Positions 19,181 through 28,190 of a stretch of 64,000 bases of DNA are shown here, piece after piece (position 1 is the first letter of the stretch; every line of letters starts with the position of its first letter). A program made the position numbers and the translations under genes. Source of the stretch: Prorocentrum cordatum. Its lineage: Eukaryota; Sar; Dinophyceae; Prorocentrales; Prorocentraceae. A model generated the notes under the pieces. The model ran no database searches. It was not told the origin of the DNA and worked only from the letters and a program-made list of their open reading frames with translations. Where the stretch lies: NCBI GenBank assembly GCA_963575745.1, contig CAUYUJ010015828.1, positions 126,001 to 190,000 of the forward strand. Direction: 5' to 3'.

Positions 19181-19789
19181 GCGCACGACAGGTCGGAGCG
19201 CATGCTGGCGAGAAGACCAGGGCAGGGGCAGAGGCAGCGGCAGCCGAGTGGGGGCGCCGTGCCTCGGGCGTTGACGGCGCGGGCCGTCCGGGAGCGGACG
19301 GGTTATCGGGGCACTACATCCCCAGGACGAATGTTTTTTTTTCCTCTCGGGCCCGGAAGGCGAAGGTTTAAAGTCTTGAGCAGACGCGTGTTAGATACCC
19401 GCTGTCGGATCCGATGAAGTTCGCGCGGGTCCACTTTTGGCTAGGGCTTGTGTTTCCGTGGATCCGAGTTCCGTCCGCGCGGATCCGATTTCGGATTTGC
19501 TGAGTCCGCGTTCGGTCTTATTTTTCACGGCGGATTCGATTTCTTCCCTGTTAAAAATGTATAGCATTAAATTAAAACATGGAACCAGAAGAAATCGGAT
19601 CCGCGGACCCCGCACCGCAAACCGCCCGTGTTTCAGATTCTACGGGGGATGGGGGGTTCGGTAATCAATTTTCCACGATGGGCGCTGCGTCGTCTCGCGC
19701 ACTCCCATCAACTCCCCGCGCGAACGGGCCCCATTCAACATAAATACATACATCCCTCTCACCCCGGTTGCTGCAAACAGCTCGTCTGG
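19181..19789. other. Spacer with GCGGATCC-rich repeat
   Basis: No gene was recognised. 19405-19615 holds several GGATCCG/GCGGATCC motifs. The block GGTCCGCGGATCCGATTTC (reverse strand, about 19590-19610) resembles 61885-61935, suggesting a dispersed, partly palindromic repeat present in inverse orientation at the two sites. Confidence 0.4.
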
Positions 19790-20090
19790 TCGCCGTCCGT
19801 TCGGCGGCGCCGACGTTGCCTCGTGAACTCCTCATGGCCGTTGTCACCTCAAGAGGAAAATCTTTCGTCCTGCGTAAGTATCGCTTAAGTCGGGCCTGTC
19901 CCTCTACAGGAGGGATATTATGGGGGCGATTTGTCCGGGTATGTTCGGTCATGTTGGGGCACGTTTGGGCTATTTGTTTTATATGTCGTCCAGGATCCAC
20001 CTGTAGTAGGGGGCATGCCCGACCTAAAACTATCGCTTTAAAGTGGACGGACACTCGAGGGCCAGAACAAGGAAGGAGATGAAAGGTACA
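19790..20090 (+). pseudogene. Endonuclease fragment of an element-F relative
   Basis: Bases 19848-19881 match the reverse strand of 61268-61235 inside element F at 33 of 34 positions. Both encode QEENLS(S/A)CVS just before the GDWN strand of an endonuclease domain. A MITE-1 has inserted directly after this point (19886-20028), and homology fades beyond. It is therefore a short dead fragment. How far it extends on each side cannot be fixed by eye. Confidence 0.45.
19886..20028. mobile_element. MITE-1 copy
   Basis: The left end TAAGTCGGGCCTGTCCCTCT and right end GGCATGCCCGACCTAAA are inverted repeats. AGTATCGCT (19877-19885) and ACTATCGCT (20029-20037) form a 9-bp target-site duplication with one mismatch. 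Confidence 0.8.
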
Positions 20091-20479
20091 CGCTGTTCAT
20101 TTTTTTTGTATTCGAAAGTTCTTTGATTTTGGGGGGCCAAGATCCTTTCAATTCTAATTGTTCTATCCTGGGCCTCTTCCTGGCCACTAGGGGGCCAGGC
20201 ACACTTAGAAACGAGCCCACTCAGAAATGAGCACGATTAGAAATGACCGACGTGTAGAGGAACATCATCGACCTTCCCCCACAAGGCGAACTCGCTACTC
20301 CCCTGACGGGGGCGGCCAGACCCCCGAGGGCCCCTGGCTTTTCTCGGAGGGTACTGTCTTGAGGACGTCGCAGGCAGCAAGGGTCTGGTTTTGACCCGGG
20401 CATCTCCTCCTTCCCCCCCTAAGCCCTTCACCAGCAACTGCAGCTGCAAGTCACTCTCAGTTTTGGAACTTCCTTCCAA
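20029..20479. other. Spacer, nothing recognised
   Basis: Short ORFs only. No repeat or domain was recognised. Confidence 0.4.
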
Positions 20480-20666
20480 AAACAACTTACAGAGGGAGAG
20501 AGAGAGAGAGAGAGAGAGAACAATCAAAGGAGAGAGAACGAGAAAGAGAGAGAGAGAGAACGAGAGACAGAGAAAGAGAGAGAGAGAGAGAACACGAGAA
20601 ATAGAGAGAGAGAGAGAAAGAGCGAGATTGAGAGAGAGAGATAGAGAGAGCGAGAAAGAGAAACGA
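20480..20666. repeat. (GA)n-rich microsatellite
   Basis: GAGA runs with AA and CGAGA interruptions. Confidence 0.9.
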
Positions 20667-21773
20667 GCATGACATGCCGTCGTGGTGATGGCGTACATGT
20701 GGGCACCCTGCGACCTGGACAGCGCAGCATGCAGTCCATGGCCATACCCGTCTCGATGTAGGGGTCCCACGGTGCTGCACATTTCCTCAAACCGTACGGA
20801 AGATCCCACCCATCAGCAGCCGGACCAAGATGGATCAACCCCCGCAGCAACACCTCATCAGCACGCTTCCGGTGGAGTGGCGGCCTGGCGAAGTCAGCGG
20901 GCACGGGCCGAGGTGAGGAAAGTCGCGGCACAGCTGGGGAAACCTCACTCGGACTTCCTGCAACACGCTGGCCGCGAGACAACGGCAGCGCCCCGAGGGG
21001 TCTGTCTTGGAGCGGGCGGGGCGCCGCAGCCCAGCGACGCCCACACCCGTGAGGAGGCCCCCTGTGGGGCCTGGCGTGCGTTCACAAGCCCCCCCCCCCC
21101 CCCGGTTTGGTTGCCGCCACGGTGCTCATAGCCTCAAGGCGCACCGCAGGGAGGGTTGGGGACCCAAACGATCTACACCACCACCACCACCACCACCACG
21201 CCGATGCCTCCTCTCTCTCCTCTGCCCTCCTCTTCCCCTCCTCCTTCCCTGGGAGAGGGATGGGGGGAGGGAGGTGGTGGTGGCGTATATGTTTGGGCCC
21301 CTCGAGGGTGGTGAGCTTGAGGTGGCGGCTTGAGGTGGCGGGCCCCGATTATACACTGGTTGACATGATGCAGACGGGCCCCGGGCTGAGAGCACAGGCG
21401 GAGCACGGGGTGTGCTACGAGCTCGGGGCCTCGGGAACACGGGGATGAACTGAAGTGTGCTCCATGATTGTGGAGGGCGATCAATGGAGAGGAAGCATGT
21501 TGCCAAATAATTCCCCGATGTCTAAAACATGTGTTAAACATGTTTTAGACATATAAAACATATGATTAAGACATGTCTAGAACATCTTTCCGACATGGTA
21601 AGCACATTTTTAAATTCGATGATAGGACTGTCAGGAGTCCATTGTCGTGGCATCCACAGCTCCATGAGGGCTGGCACACCGTGGACATATGCATCACAGA
21701 GAAGCCGCGAAGCAGTGCGTAGTGGGGCACTGCCCAGCAACAACTGGGCTGCTTCACGGTGTGCACGGGGCTC
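20667..21773. other. Spacer, no gene recognised
   Basis: Contains a short (ACC)n at about 21176-21199, a C12-type homopolymer at about 21090 and the palindrome at 21520-21550. Reading frames on both strands show no known domain. Confidence 0.4.
21520..21550. other. Perfect hairpin
   Basis: GTCTAAAACATG and its exact reverse complement CATGTTTTAGAC are separated by 7 nt, and the next 40 bp contain further ACATGTCTAGAACAT-like pieces. It could be a transposon end or a transcription-end structure. No function is assigned. Confidence 0.5.
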
Positions 21774-22812
21774 CTCCTCGTCTTCTTCTTCCTCCTCCTC
21801 CTCCCTCCTCCTCCTCCTCCTTCTCCTCCTCCTCCTCCTCCTCCCTCCTCCTCCTCCTCCTCCTCCTCCTCCTCCCCTCCTCCTCCTCCTCCTCCTCCTC
21901 CTCCCTCCTCCTCCCTCCTCCACCCTGCTCCTCCTCCTCCTCCTCCTCCTCCTCCTCCTCCTCCTCCTTGGACCGAAGGGGGCGGGGAGGACGGGCACCC
22001 CCAGGAGCGCCCGGCGGGCACGGGGGGAGTGACGAGCCGAAGGCCATGTCTCACACGATGGGCTTGCGGGCCCAGCTGCCGCACGTCCCGAGCGAAGCAG
22101 TTAAACGCATAGCCCCTCCTCCTCCTCCTCCTCCTCCTCCTCCTCCTCCTCCTCCTCCTCCTCCTCCTCCTCCTCCTCCCTCCTCCTCCTCCCTCCCTCC
22201 TCCTCCTCCTCCTCCTCCTCCTCCTCCTCCTCCTCCTCCACCACCCTCCTCACCCTCCTCCACCCTCCCTCCTCCTCCTCCTCCTCCTCCTCCTCCTCCT
22301 CCACCCTCCCCTCCTCCTCCTCCTCCTCCTCCTCCTCCTCCTCCTCCTCCTCCTCCTCCTCCTCCTCCTCCTCCTCCTCCCTCCTCCTCCTCCTCCTCCT
22401 CCTCCTCCTCCTCCTCCTCCCCCTCCACCGCCTCCTCCACCCTCCTCCTCCTCCTCCTCCTCCTCCACCCTCCTCCTCCTCCTCCTCCCTCCTCCTCCTC
22501 CTCCTCCTCCCCCTCCTCCTCCTCCTCCACACCCTCCTCCACCCTCCTCCTCCTCCTCCTCCTCCTCCTCCTCCTCCTCCTCCTCCTCCTCCTCCTCTCC
22601 TCCTCCTCCTCCTCCTCCTCTCCTCCTCCTCCTCCTCCTCCTCCTCCTCCTCCTCCTCCTCCTCCTCCTCCTCCTCCTCCCTCCTCCCTCCTCCCTCCTC
22701 CGCCTCCCTCCTCCCTCCTCCCTCCTCCACCCTCCTCCTCCTCCTTCTCCTGCCCCTCCTCCTCCTCCTCCTCCTCCGCCTCCTCCTCCTCCTCCTCCTC
22801 CTCCTTCTCCGC
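21774..22812. repeat. Giant (TCC)n tract, about 1 kb
   Basis: Almost uninterrupted CTC/TCC polypyrimidine for about 1 kb, broken only at about 21965-22110 by unique GC-rich sequence. Every frame gives polyserine, polyleucine, polyproline, polyglutamate, polyglycine or polyarginine, none of which I regard as a protein. Mirror-symmetric polypurine-polypyrimidine DNA of this length can adopt triplex structure. Confidence 0.95.
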
Positions 22813-22821
22813 TCGGAGGTC

Positions 22822-23660
22822 ATGTTTACGTGCTCACGGTGGTTCGCCGCATCCACACTGAGCACATTTGCACTGGTCGGAAAGGGCTCACACATCGCAT
22901 CAACGTGCCATTGGAAATCCCCTTCGCGCCTATGTCTTGAAAACAAGCGCAGCAGATTCATCACAGGACGGAGGGGGAGCGGACGGGGACGGAAGGAGGC
23001 AGGAGAGGGAGGAGCAGGAGGTGCCAACCTTGCAACCTGGTCCGCACCATCTCTTGCCTTCTTGCGCGAGTAAGGGATTTTTGCACCGACGGGTGACCCC
23101 GCACACTGAATCGGGGAATGCTCTGCACAGGTATCTGGCCTAGCGTTGTGTCGGTTGCAAGCCATCTCGTGCTTGTACTTTAGGCGGGCATCCTCAAGCT
23201 CCTGACCACTTGGAAGAGCACCAGACCTAGCCCATGAAATCCTGCAACTCGGGACGTTGCGAAGATGCTGGACGAGCCTATGGTTGCTGCAGAAGTCCCG
23301 AAGACACATCTGGCAGAGGGAACCAGCAGCGAGCCTGATTGGGGCCTCAGGGAGATTGAGAAGCTTGCCACGGTGAGATCTCAACTGATGATCTGACTGG
23401 GCCACAAAGGAGCAGTCAGGACAACTACAAGCGAACAGAGGCGCAGAGGAGGTCTCACGAGAGGGGTCGCTTTAGAGCGAGCCTCGAGATGCATTTCCCA
23501 GGTGGTCCGGTGCAACTCGTCCCAGGATGAGCGCTTGGCCTTTACAGTGGCTGCGTTGACCAAGCCCCCCATCGGCTTTGGGGTGGCCGTCCAAACCTGC
23601 ATCATCCTTTGAAAGGTCGTCCTCGGGTTGTTCTCTGGGCTCAGCTGAAATCGCAACCAC
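22822..23660 (-). pseudogene. Retroelement remnant with two C2H2-type fingers
   Basis: Read on the minus strand. A frame from 23656 (FQRMMQVWTATPKPMGG; KRSSWDELHRTTWEMHLEAR) shifts at about 23410 into a frame carrying CPDCSFVAQSDHQLRSHRGK, then CQMCLRDFCSNHRLVQHL...C, then charged sequence (ELEDARLKYKHEM). Each finger has Cx2C followed by H/C ligands. Paired fingers of this layout are familiar to me from dinoflagellate retroelement polyproteins, but no RT or RNase H lies beside it. It runs into the giant (GGA)n. It could instead be a host zinc-finger gene piece. Confidence 0.4.
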
Positions 23661-24282
23661 TTAAGTAGAATCTGCTTTTCCCTACCTAGGCTCTGCCTAG
23701 AAGGGTTCTTACTCGGTATGCTTAAAGGGCCGGGCAGTGCAATTCGCCCCGGGCGGTTCCCCCAGTATCCGCTCCGCGGTTCCCCTAGTGACGTTCCCTT
23801 AGCTTAGCGTTGCTTATCTCATCTTAGCTTAATTTATTTCATCTTAGCTTAGCTTCATCTTAGCTTAACTTAGCTTAATATAGATTTTGCTGTCCTAGAT
23901 CCTCCAACTCCTAGGTAGGGTCGCACTGGGATAATTAGAAGCTGCGCCCACGCAGCGCTTGCCTGCCACGTGGCATCAACCAAGGCACTGGAAACGGGGG
24001 CGCAGACAACATCAACCTTCGAAGATATCGCAGCCTGGCAGTGGTCATGACAATGTCATGAGGGAGGCGACCAACACGGTATAAGCACAGGCATTGCGTT
24101 CATGCGAGACTGCATTGTTCGAGCCTGAGAGATTCAGCGCGCTTCTATATACCGCCACATGCGTAGTGCACACTCGTCTGGCTTGAGCACCAGTGAGCCG
24201 CGGCCAAACACCCACCGCGTAGAACAAAACGAAGGTCCGTTGGGGCTCGGCGAACATGGTCTTGGCCTGCAGTGACAACCCT
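23661..24282. other. Spacer with CTTAGCTTA short repeats
   Basis: 23795-23885 contains about seven overlapping CTTAGCTTA/ATCTTAGCTTA units. The rest shows no recognisable feature. Confidence 0.5.
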
Positions 24283-24451
24283 GACTCCTGATCCGCCCTA
24301 CTTTGGGCGATTTCGAAAGTAGGGCGGAAATTTCCGCCCTACTTTTAAGGCCCCTTTGAGCGTCGATTTCCGCCCTTGAGGCTCCTTTGGCGTCGATTTC
24401 CGACACAATTTTAGGTCGGAAAATCATCCAAAGTACGGCGGATCAGGAGCC
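24283..24451. mobile_element. MITE-3: inverted-repeat element
   Basis: CTCCTGATCCGCCCTACTTT at the left and its near-exact complement AAAGTACGGCGGATCAGGAG at the right give inverted repeats of about 30 bp. Inside is a perfect palindrome (about 24321-24346) with AGTAGGGCGGAAATTTCCGC at its centre. No clear target-site duplication. No coding capacity. Confidence 0.65.
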
Positions 24452-24666
24452 AGGGAAACCCTCCCTCGGAGCAATCACAGTTTTGATGGGCCCAAGTGCC
24501 CCCTGCACTTGGAGCTCCTCGAGGCCACTCCGGCAGCCACGGAGCTCGACGCGGATACCTGGAAGCGCAGAGTCTTATGAAGCTGCACCACCGGAAAGGA
24601 GAAGCCCCTTTTTGGTTGGAAGAGGAACAATCGCCCCCACCGTGCGGTCGGAGAGGCCAAGCATTC

Positions 24667-24759
24667 CTCCTCCCTTCTCCTCCCTCCTCCTCCGCCTCCT
24701 CCTCCTCCTCCTCCTCCTCCTCCTCCTCCTCCTCCTCCTCCTCCTCCTCCCCCTCTCAG
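24667..24759 (+). promoter_or_regulatory. (TCC)n polypyrimidine tract ending in CTCTCAG (splice acceptor candidate)
   Basis: About 90 nt of TCC end in CCCCCTCTCAG at 24759. The peptidase reading frame is open from the next base and starts with a hydrophobic segment. It is thus a plausible 3' splice site, cis or spliced-leader trans, in which a microsatellite serves as the polypyrimidine tract. Confidence 0.45.
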
Positions 24760-26486
24760 GCTTGAGCCGCCGCCGCGGCCGGAGGGCCTCCGGGGCACGC
24801 TGCTGCGGCTCTACGGCGCGCTAGCCGCGGCGCTGGCGCTCTTCGCCGCGGCCGGCGAGGGCATGCGGCGCCCCGTCCCGGAGGGCAGGTTCGCGCTGAA
24901 GAACGGCACGGTCATCGACGTGGGGGACTTCGACCCCGTCGAGCTGGGCCCCTTTCCGAGGTCCCGGGTCTTCCAAAGTGGAAGAAGAAGAAGACACGCC
25001 ACAAGCATGAGCGTTTGGCGCTCCGCGCGGAGCGCCAAAAGTTTATGTTTGTGGCGTTTTGTTTTTCTTCTACGTATGGCGTCCGAGCAGATGGGGTCGG
25101 AGGGTCGCGCCGCATCGCCGAGGCATCGGCGATGAATCTCGATGCGGGGCCGCTCGATGTCTTCCACGCCGACGTCACCGATGTATCGCCGACGTCGGCG
25201 ACGCATCGCCGACATTTGCGGCGCATCGGCAATGCGGCGCGATCCTCCGACCCGGCCTACTCGGACCCTGTTCGGGAGGCCTCCAGAGGTGCCATCCGCA
25301 TTTTGAGCAGCACGAGGCGGTGCTGCCCACCGGCGAGCGTGGCTGGGTGAGGAACGCGGACGTGCTCGGCAAGGGGCCGTTCCCTCCAGGCCACCCCGAG
25401 AACCCCGAGTGGGTGAGGAAGTCTCATGAGAGAGCCCAGAGGGAGAACGTGGAGAGCAGTTTCCGGTGGGTCGGGCTGCAGCCGAACCTCCACTTGCTGT
25501 CGCTGGCCACGCTGTGCGTGTGCCTCGGCGCCAAGGAGGGCGTGTGGATGTTCACCCAGCCCCCAGCCCTGAGGGAGACGACCCGGGTCATCCAGACTCA
25601 GGACGCCTATTGGTTCCCGGTCATGGGCTCCTGCGTGCTGTTCGGCATGTTTGTTTTGTGCACGTACATTGGCAAATATTGGATCAAGCAGTTGATATCA
25701 TGTGGTGTTGTAGTGATGTGCACTTTCAGTTTCGGAGCAAATTTGGACCATTTGGCGACCTTGGTCTTCAACAGAGCACTGCAGCCCATGTCCCGGATCC
25801 CGATCGCAGAGGAGAGTATGAATTCTGCAGAGTTGTTAGGTATTTGCATAGGGGGGTTGATGGCGGCTGGCTATTTCTGGTGTCAGCATTGGGTCATCAA
25901 TAATGTTTTCGGCGTGTCTTTTTGTTTGTTTGGGATCAAGCTGATAAATATCTCAAGCTACAAGACAGGTTTCGTAATGCTAAGTGGCCTCTTCATCTAT
26001 GACGTGTTCTGGGTGTTTTGCAGCAAATCGATTTTTGGAGCCAACGTGATGGTAACTGTGGCTAAGGGCGTGGAAGCGCCAATCAAGTTGATGTTCCCCA
26101 GGCTAGCGGGAGGGTGTGGGGAACTGCAGCATTCGATGCTGGGCCTGGGGGACATCGTTGTGCCTGGGCTTTTCATGGCATTCCTCGCCAAATTCGATGC
26201 TGTCAAGATTGGCCAGAAGGCATCGACTGGCTTCGTTTACCTACACGCGACGCTTGTCGCCTACGTGCTGAGCCTCATGACAACCATTGCAGCAATGCTC
26301 TTCTCCAACGCCGCGCAGCCAGCACTGCTCTACATAGTACCTTACGTCCTCATCACATCTGTCGCTATCGCTGTCTCCCGGGGGGAGTTCCGGGAGCTCT
26401 GGACGTACGACATTCCCGAGGGCGAGGCATCAGATGGGGCCACGCCGATGGCTGGCAACGCCGCTGGGGAGAAGAAGAGCAGTTGA
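24760..26486 (+). CDS. SPP: Signal peptide peptidase (intramembrane aspartyl protease)
   Basis: The main exon (about 25290-26486, TGA stop) encodes a multi-pass membrane protein with all SPP hallmarks: QDAYWFPVMGSCVLFG (family ED/QDA..FP segment), the catalytic FIYDVFWVF motif (YD at 25998-26003), GLGD (26142-26153) and the QPALLY motif (PAL at 26319-26327). Known family members cleave signal peptides and type II membrane helices in the ER membrane. A lysine pair near the C-terminus (GEKKSS) resembles an ER retrieval signal. An upstream exon (24760 to about 24960), in another frame, encodes a hydrophobic N-terminus (LYGALAAALALFAAAG) and GTVIDVGDFDPVELGPFP. An intron made largely of palindromic repeats (about 24961-25280) must join them; exact splice sites are unresolved. 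The start codon is probably in a further upstream exon. Codon use is GC-rich. Confidence 0.88.
24975..25076. mobile_element. Fold-back element FB-2, copy 1 (in peptidase intron)
   Basis: Near-perfect palindrome: GGAAGAAGAAGAAGACACGC, then CACAAGCATGAGCGTTTGGC on the left, is mirrored by GCCAAAAGTTTATGTTTGTG, then GCGTTTTGTTTTTCTTCTAC on the right, around GCTCCGCGCGGAGC. Its right arm resembles that of FB-2 copy 2 (26512-26702). Confidence 0.7.
25093..25252. repeat. Second palindrome in the peptidase intron
   Basis: GTCGGAGGGTCGCGCCGCAT at about 25095 pairs with ATGCGGCGCGATCCTCCGAC at about 25232-25251. The interior repeats CATCGCCGA/TCGGCGATG motifs. It is adjacent to FB-2 copy 1 and probably part of the same intron. 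Confidence 0.65.
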
Positions 26487-26511
26487 GGCGTGCAAGTTCG
26501 GTCATCACCGC

Positions 26512-26702
26512 ATCCGAAGAAGAAAGTAACGGTAGGAACATACACTTCCTGAGGTCCGCGCGAATTTCTTGGATCGGCGCTGGATCCCCGGGCCACGCAT
26601 GGGGCGCCGCCAGGGGTGTCCAGCGCCGATCCACGAGGTCCGCGCGAACCTTCAAAAGTTTATGCTGATGCGGTTGTTTTCTGGTTCTACGTTTGGCCAA
26701 TC
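26512..26702. mobile_element. Fold-back element FB-2, copy 2 (after the peptidase stop)
   Basis: It starts about 25 nt after the stop codon. A perfect 15-bp stem (TGGATCGGCGCTGGA and complement) sits inside a GAGGTCCGCGCGAA direct repeat and looser outer arms. The right end CAAAAGTTTATGCTGATGCG, then TTCTACGTTTGGC, matches FB-2 copy 1. Confidence 0.65.
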
Positions 26703-27489
26703 TCATGTTCATTCTTTTGGATAGGTCACCGCCAGGCCAGCGGGCTGCCCAGACCCCAACGTAGGCGGTGGAGGCGGCCGGAGAGGAGCGGACGGAGCAG
26801 TGTCTCGAGTCTGGGCGCCAGCAGCTCTGTAGCGAGCTGTGCGAGCTGGATGCTCTCCTGTGCCTCTGCCAGAGATGCGGCGAAGTGCGCGTAAGCGAGA
26901 CCGGCCCTTGGCTGGGGTGACTTGTGGCGCGGGCCCACAGGGGTGCCCGCAGTGTTGGCCTGCACGCCTTGGCTTGGCCCACCCCGCGAACCCCCAAGGC
27001 AGCGCAGCGACGGCGACTCTTGCCTGGGGTCACTCTTGCGTGTAGCCGATCGGCGCCTTCTGGAAGGCAAGGAGGAGGTGCGTCGCAGGACGAACTGCCT
27101 ACCCCATTTTTGCTTGCAGGCAGAACCCAGTCGTATCACGCGCTTCCTCGTCAAGCAGCCTGACCGTTGTGGGCCACCTTAGGGGTAGCTTGGTATCGTT
27201 TGGCTCCCGTTTGGAAGCGGGGGTGGTCAAAGGCGAGGTAGATTCGTTTGCTTCGTAGCGCGGGAATGCATCTCAAGCACGAGCGTAGTTCTGCCATACG
27301 TGCGTAGGCCAGGCTGCCCGCCCGGCCTTCCTCGGGTGCTGCTTGCATGCTCTGATACCTCCACATTGGGGGGGCGCCGGGCTTGAGGACCAAACAGAGC
27401 GCATGCCTCCGCGATGGCGACGGGGAGGAAGATGAGGAGTCCGAGACGGACCAGCAAGAGGTGTTGAGGGAGGACAATGAGGGGGACGA
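26703..27489. other. Spacer, nothing recognised
   Basis: GC-rich unique sequence with short ORFs on both strands. No domain or repeat was recognised. Confidence 0.4.
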
Positions 27490-27660
27490 GGTATTCCTCT
27501 TCCCTCTCCCCCCCTCCTCCTCCTCCTGCTCTTTCTCCTCCTCCTCCTACTCCTCATCAGCATCCCCTCTCTTGCTTCTTCTTCCCCTTCTTCCTTCTGA
27601 AGTGTCATCTTCCTCCTCCTATTCTGCCATCGTCTCCATCTCCTCCTCCATCCGTTTCCC
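27490..27660. repeat. TCC/TTC-rich imperfect microsatellite
   Basis: Pyrimidine-rich imperfect triplets. A single 65-bp-satellite-like unit (GTTTCGCTTGAGACCTCC) follows at about 27700. Confidence 0.8.
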
Positions 27661-27719
27661 TTATAGATAACCCCCAGACGTGTCGATAGAGCGGGCCAGG
27701 CGTTTCGCTTGAGACCTCC

Positions 27720-28190
27720 TCCTCACTCAGGATTCTGGAACTTGAAATTCGCAACCGGTTCACGGATGGAGGGCAGGGTATTTTCAAAATGTAGGTCTCG
27801 TTCTAACGCCGCGCGCACTCGTGTAGGAGAATGGCAGCAGCTTCGAGGATGGAGGACAGGAGGTTTTCAACATGTGGTTCTCGATCTTACGCAGCCCTCG
27901 TTCGTCTCCAAAGGTTGGAACGGAGGGCGGCTCCTCTGCAAAACGTGGTTCGCGCTTCAGCGTCGCGCACATTTGTTTTGAACATTGGCGACCACGTCAA
28001 GATTTCGCATCGCCGACGTTCAGGAAGGGCGTTCTGGCACGGTTTACGATTGCCAAAACGCAGCGGTTCCGTTCTGATTCGCGGTTTTCGAATCCCACTA
28101 TTGGTGTCCAGGCGCGAATCGGATTGTCAGGACGCGACTGTCACGTTGATGCGCGGAGTTGGAGTCCCAAGAATTGTGTTCTGGCAAGAT
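27720..28190. repeat. Degenerate tandem repeat, units of about 80 bp
   Basis: Phrases such as TTTTCAAAATGTAGGTCTCG, TTTTCAACATGTGGTTCTCG and CTGCAAAACGTGGTTCGCG recur about every 80-90 bp together with GGAGGGCAGG/GGAGGACAGG. They resemble the AAAATG(C/T)TG-containing repeats at 43560 and 53466. Decay increases toward 28190. Confidence 0.5.

Noticed and set aside
19832-19853. TGGCCGTTGTCACCTCAAG looks like the SL relic at 17-37
   Set aside because: The 3' part continues into a 34-bp block homologous to element F endonuclease DNA, so the resemblance is explained by that homology. It also needs a gap to align with the leader.
21689-22861. Long open frames of Ser/Pro/Leu (plus) and Glu/Arg/Gly (minus)
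   Set aside because: They are translations of (TCC)n/(GGA)n. The same holds for long low-complexity frames at 1083-1538, 5112-5495, 6183-6753, 11420-12441, 29655-30144, 35573-36235, 43942-44394, 47207-48839, 53792-54859, 55327-56717 and 63366-63889.
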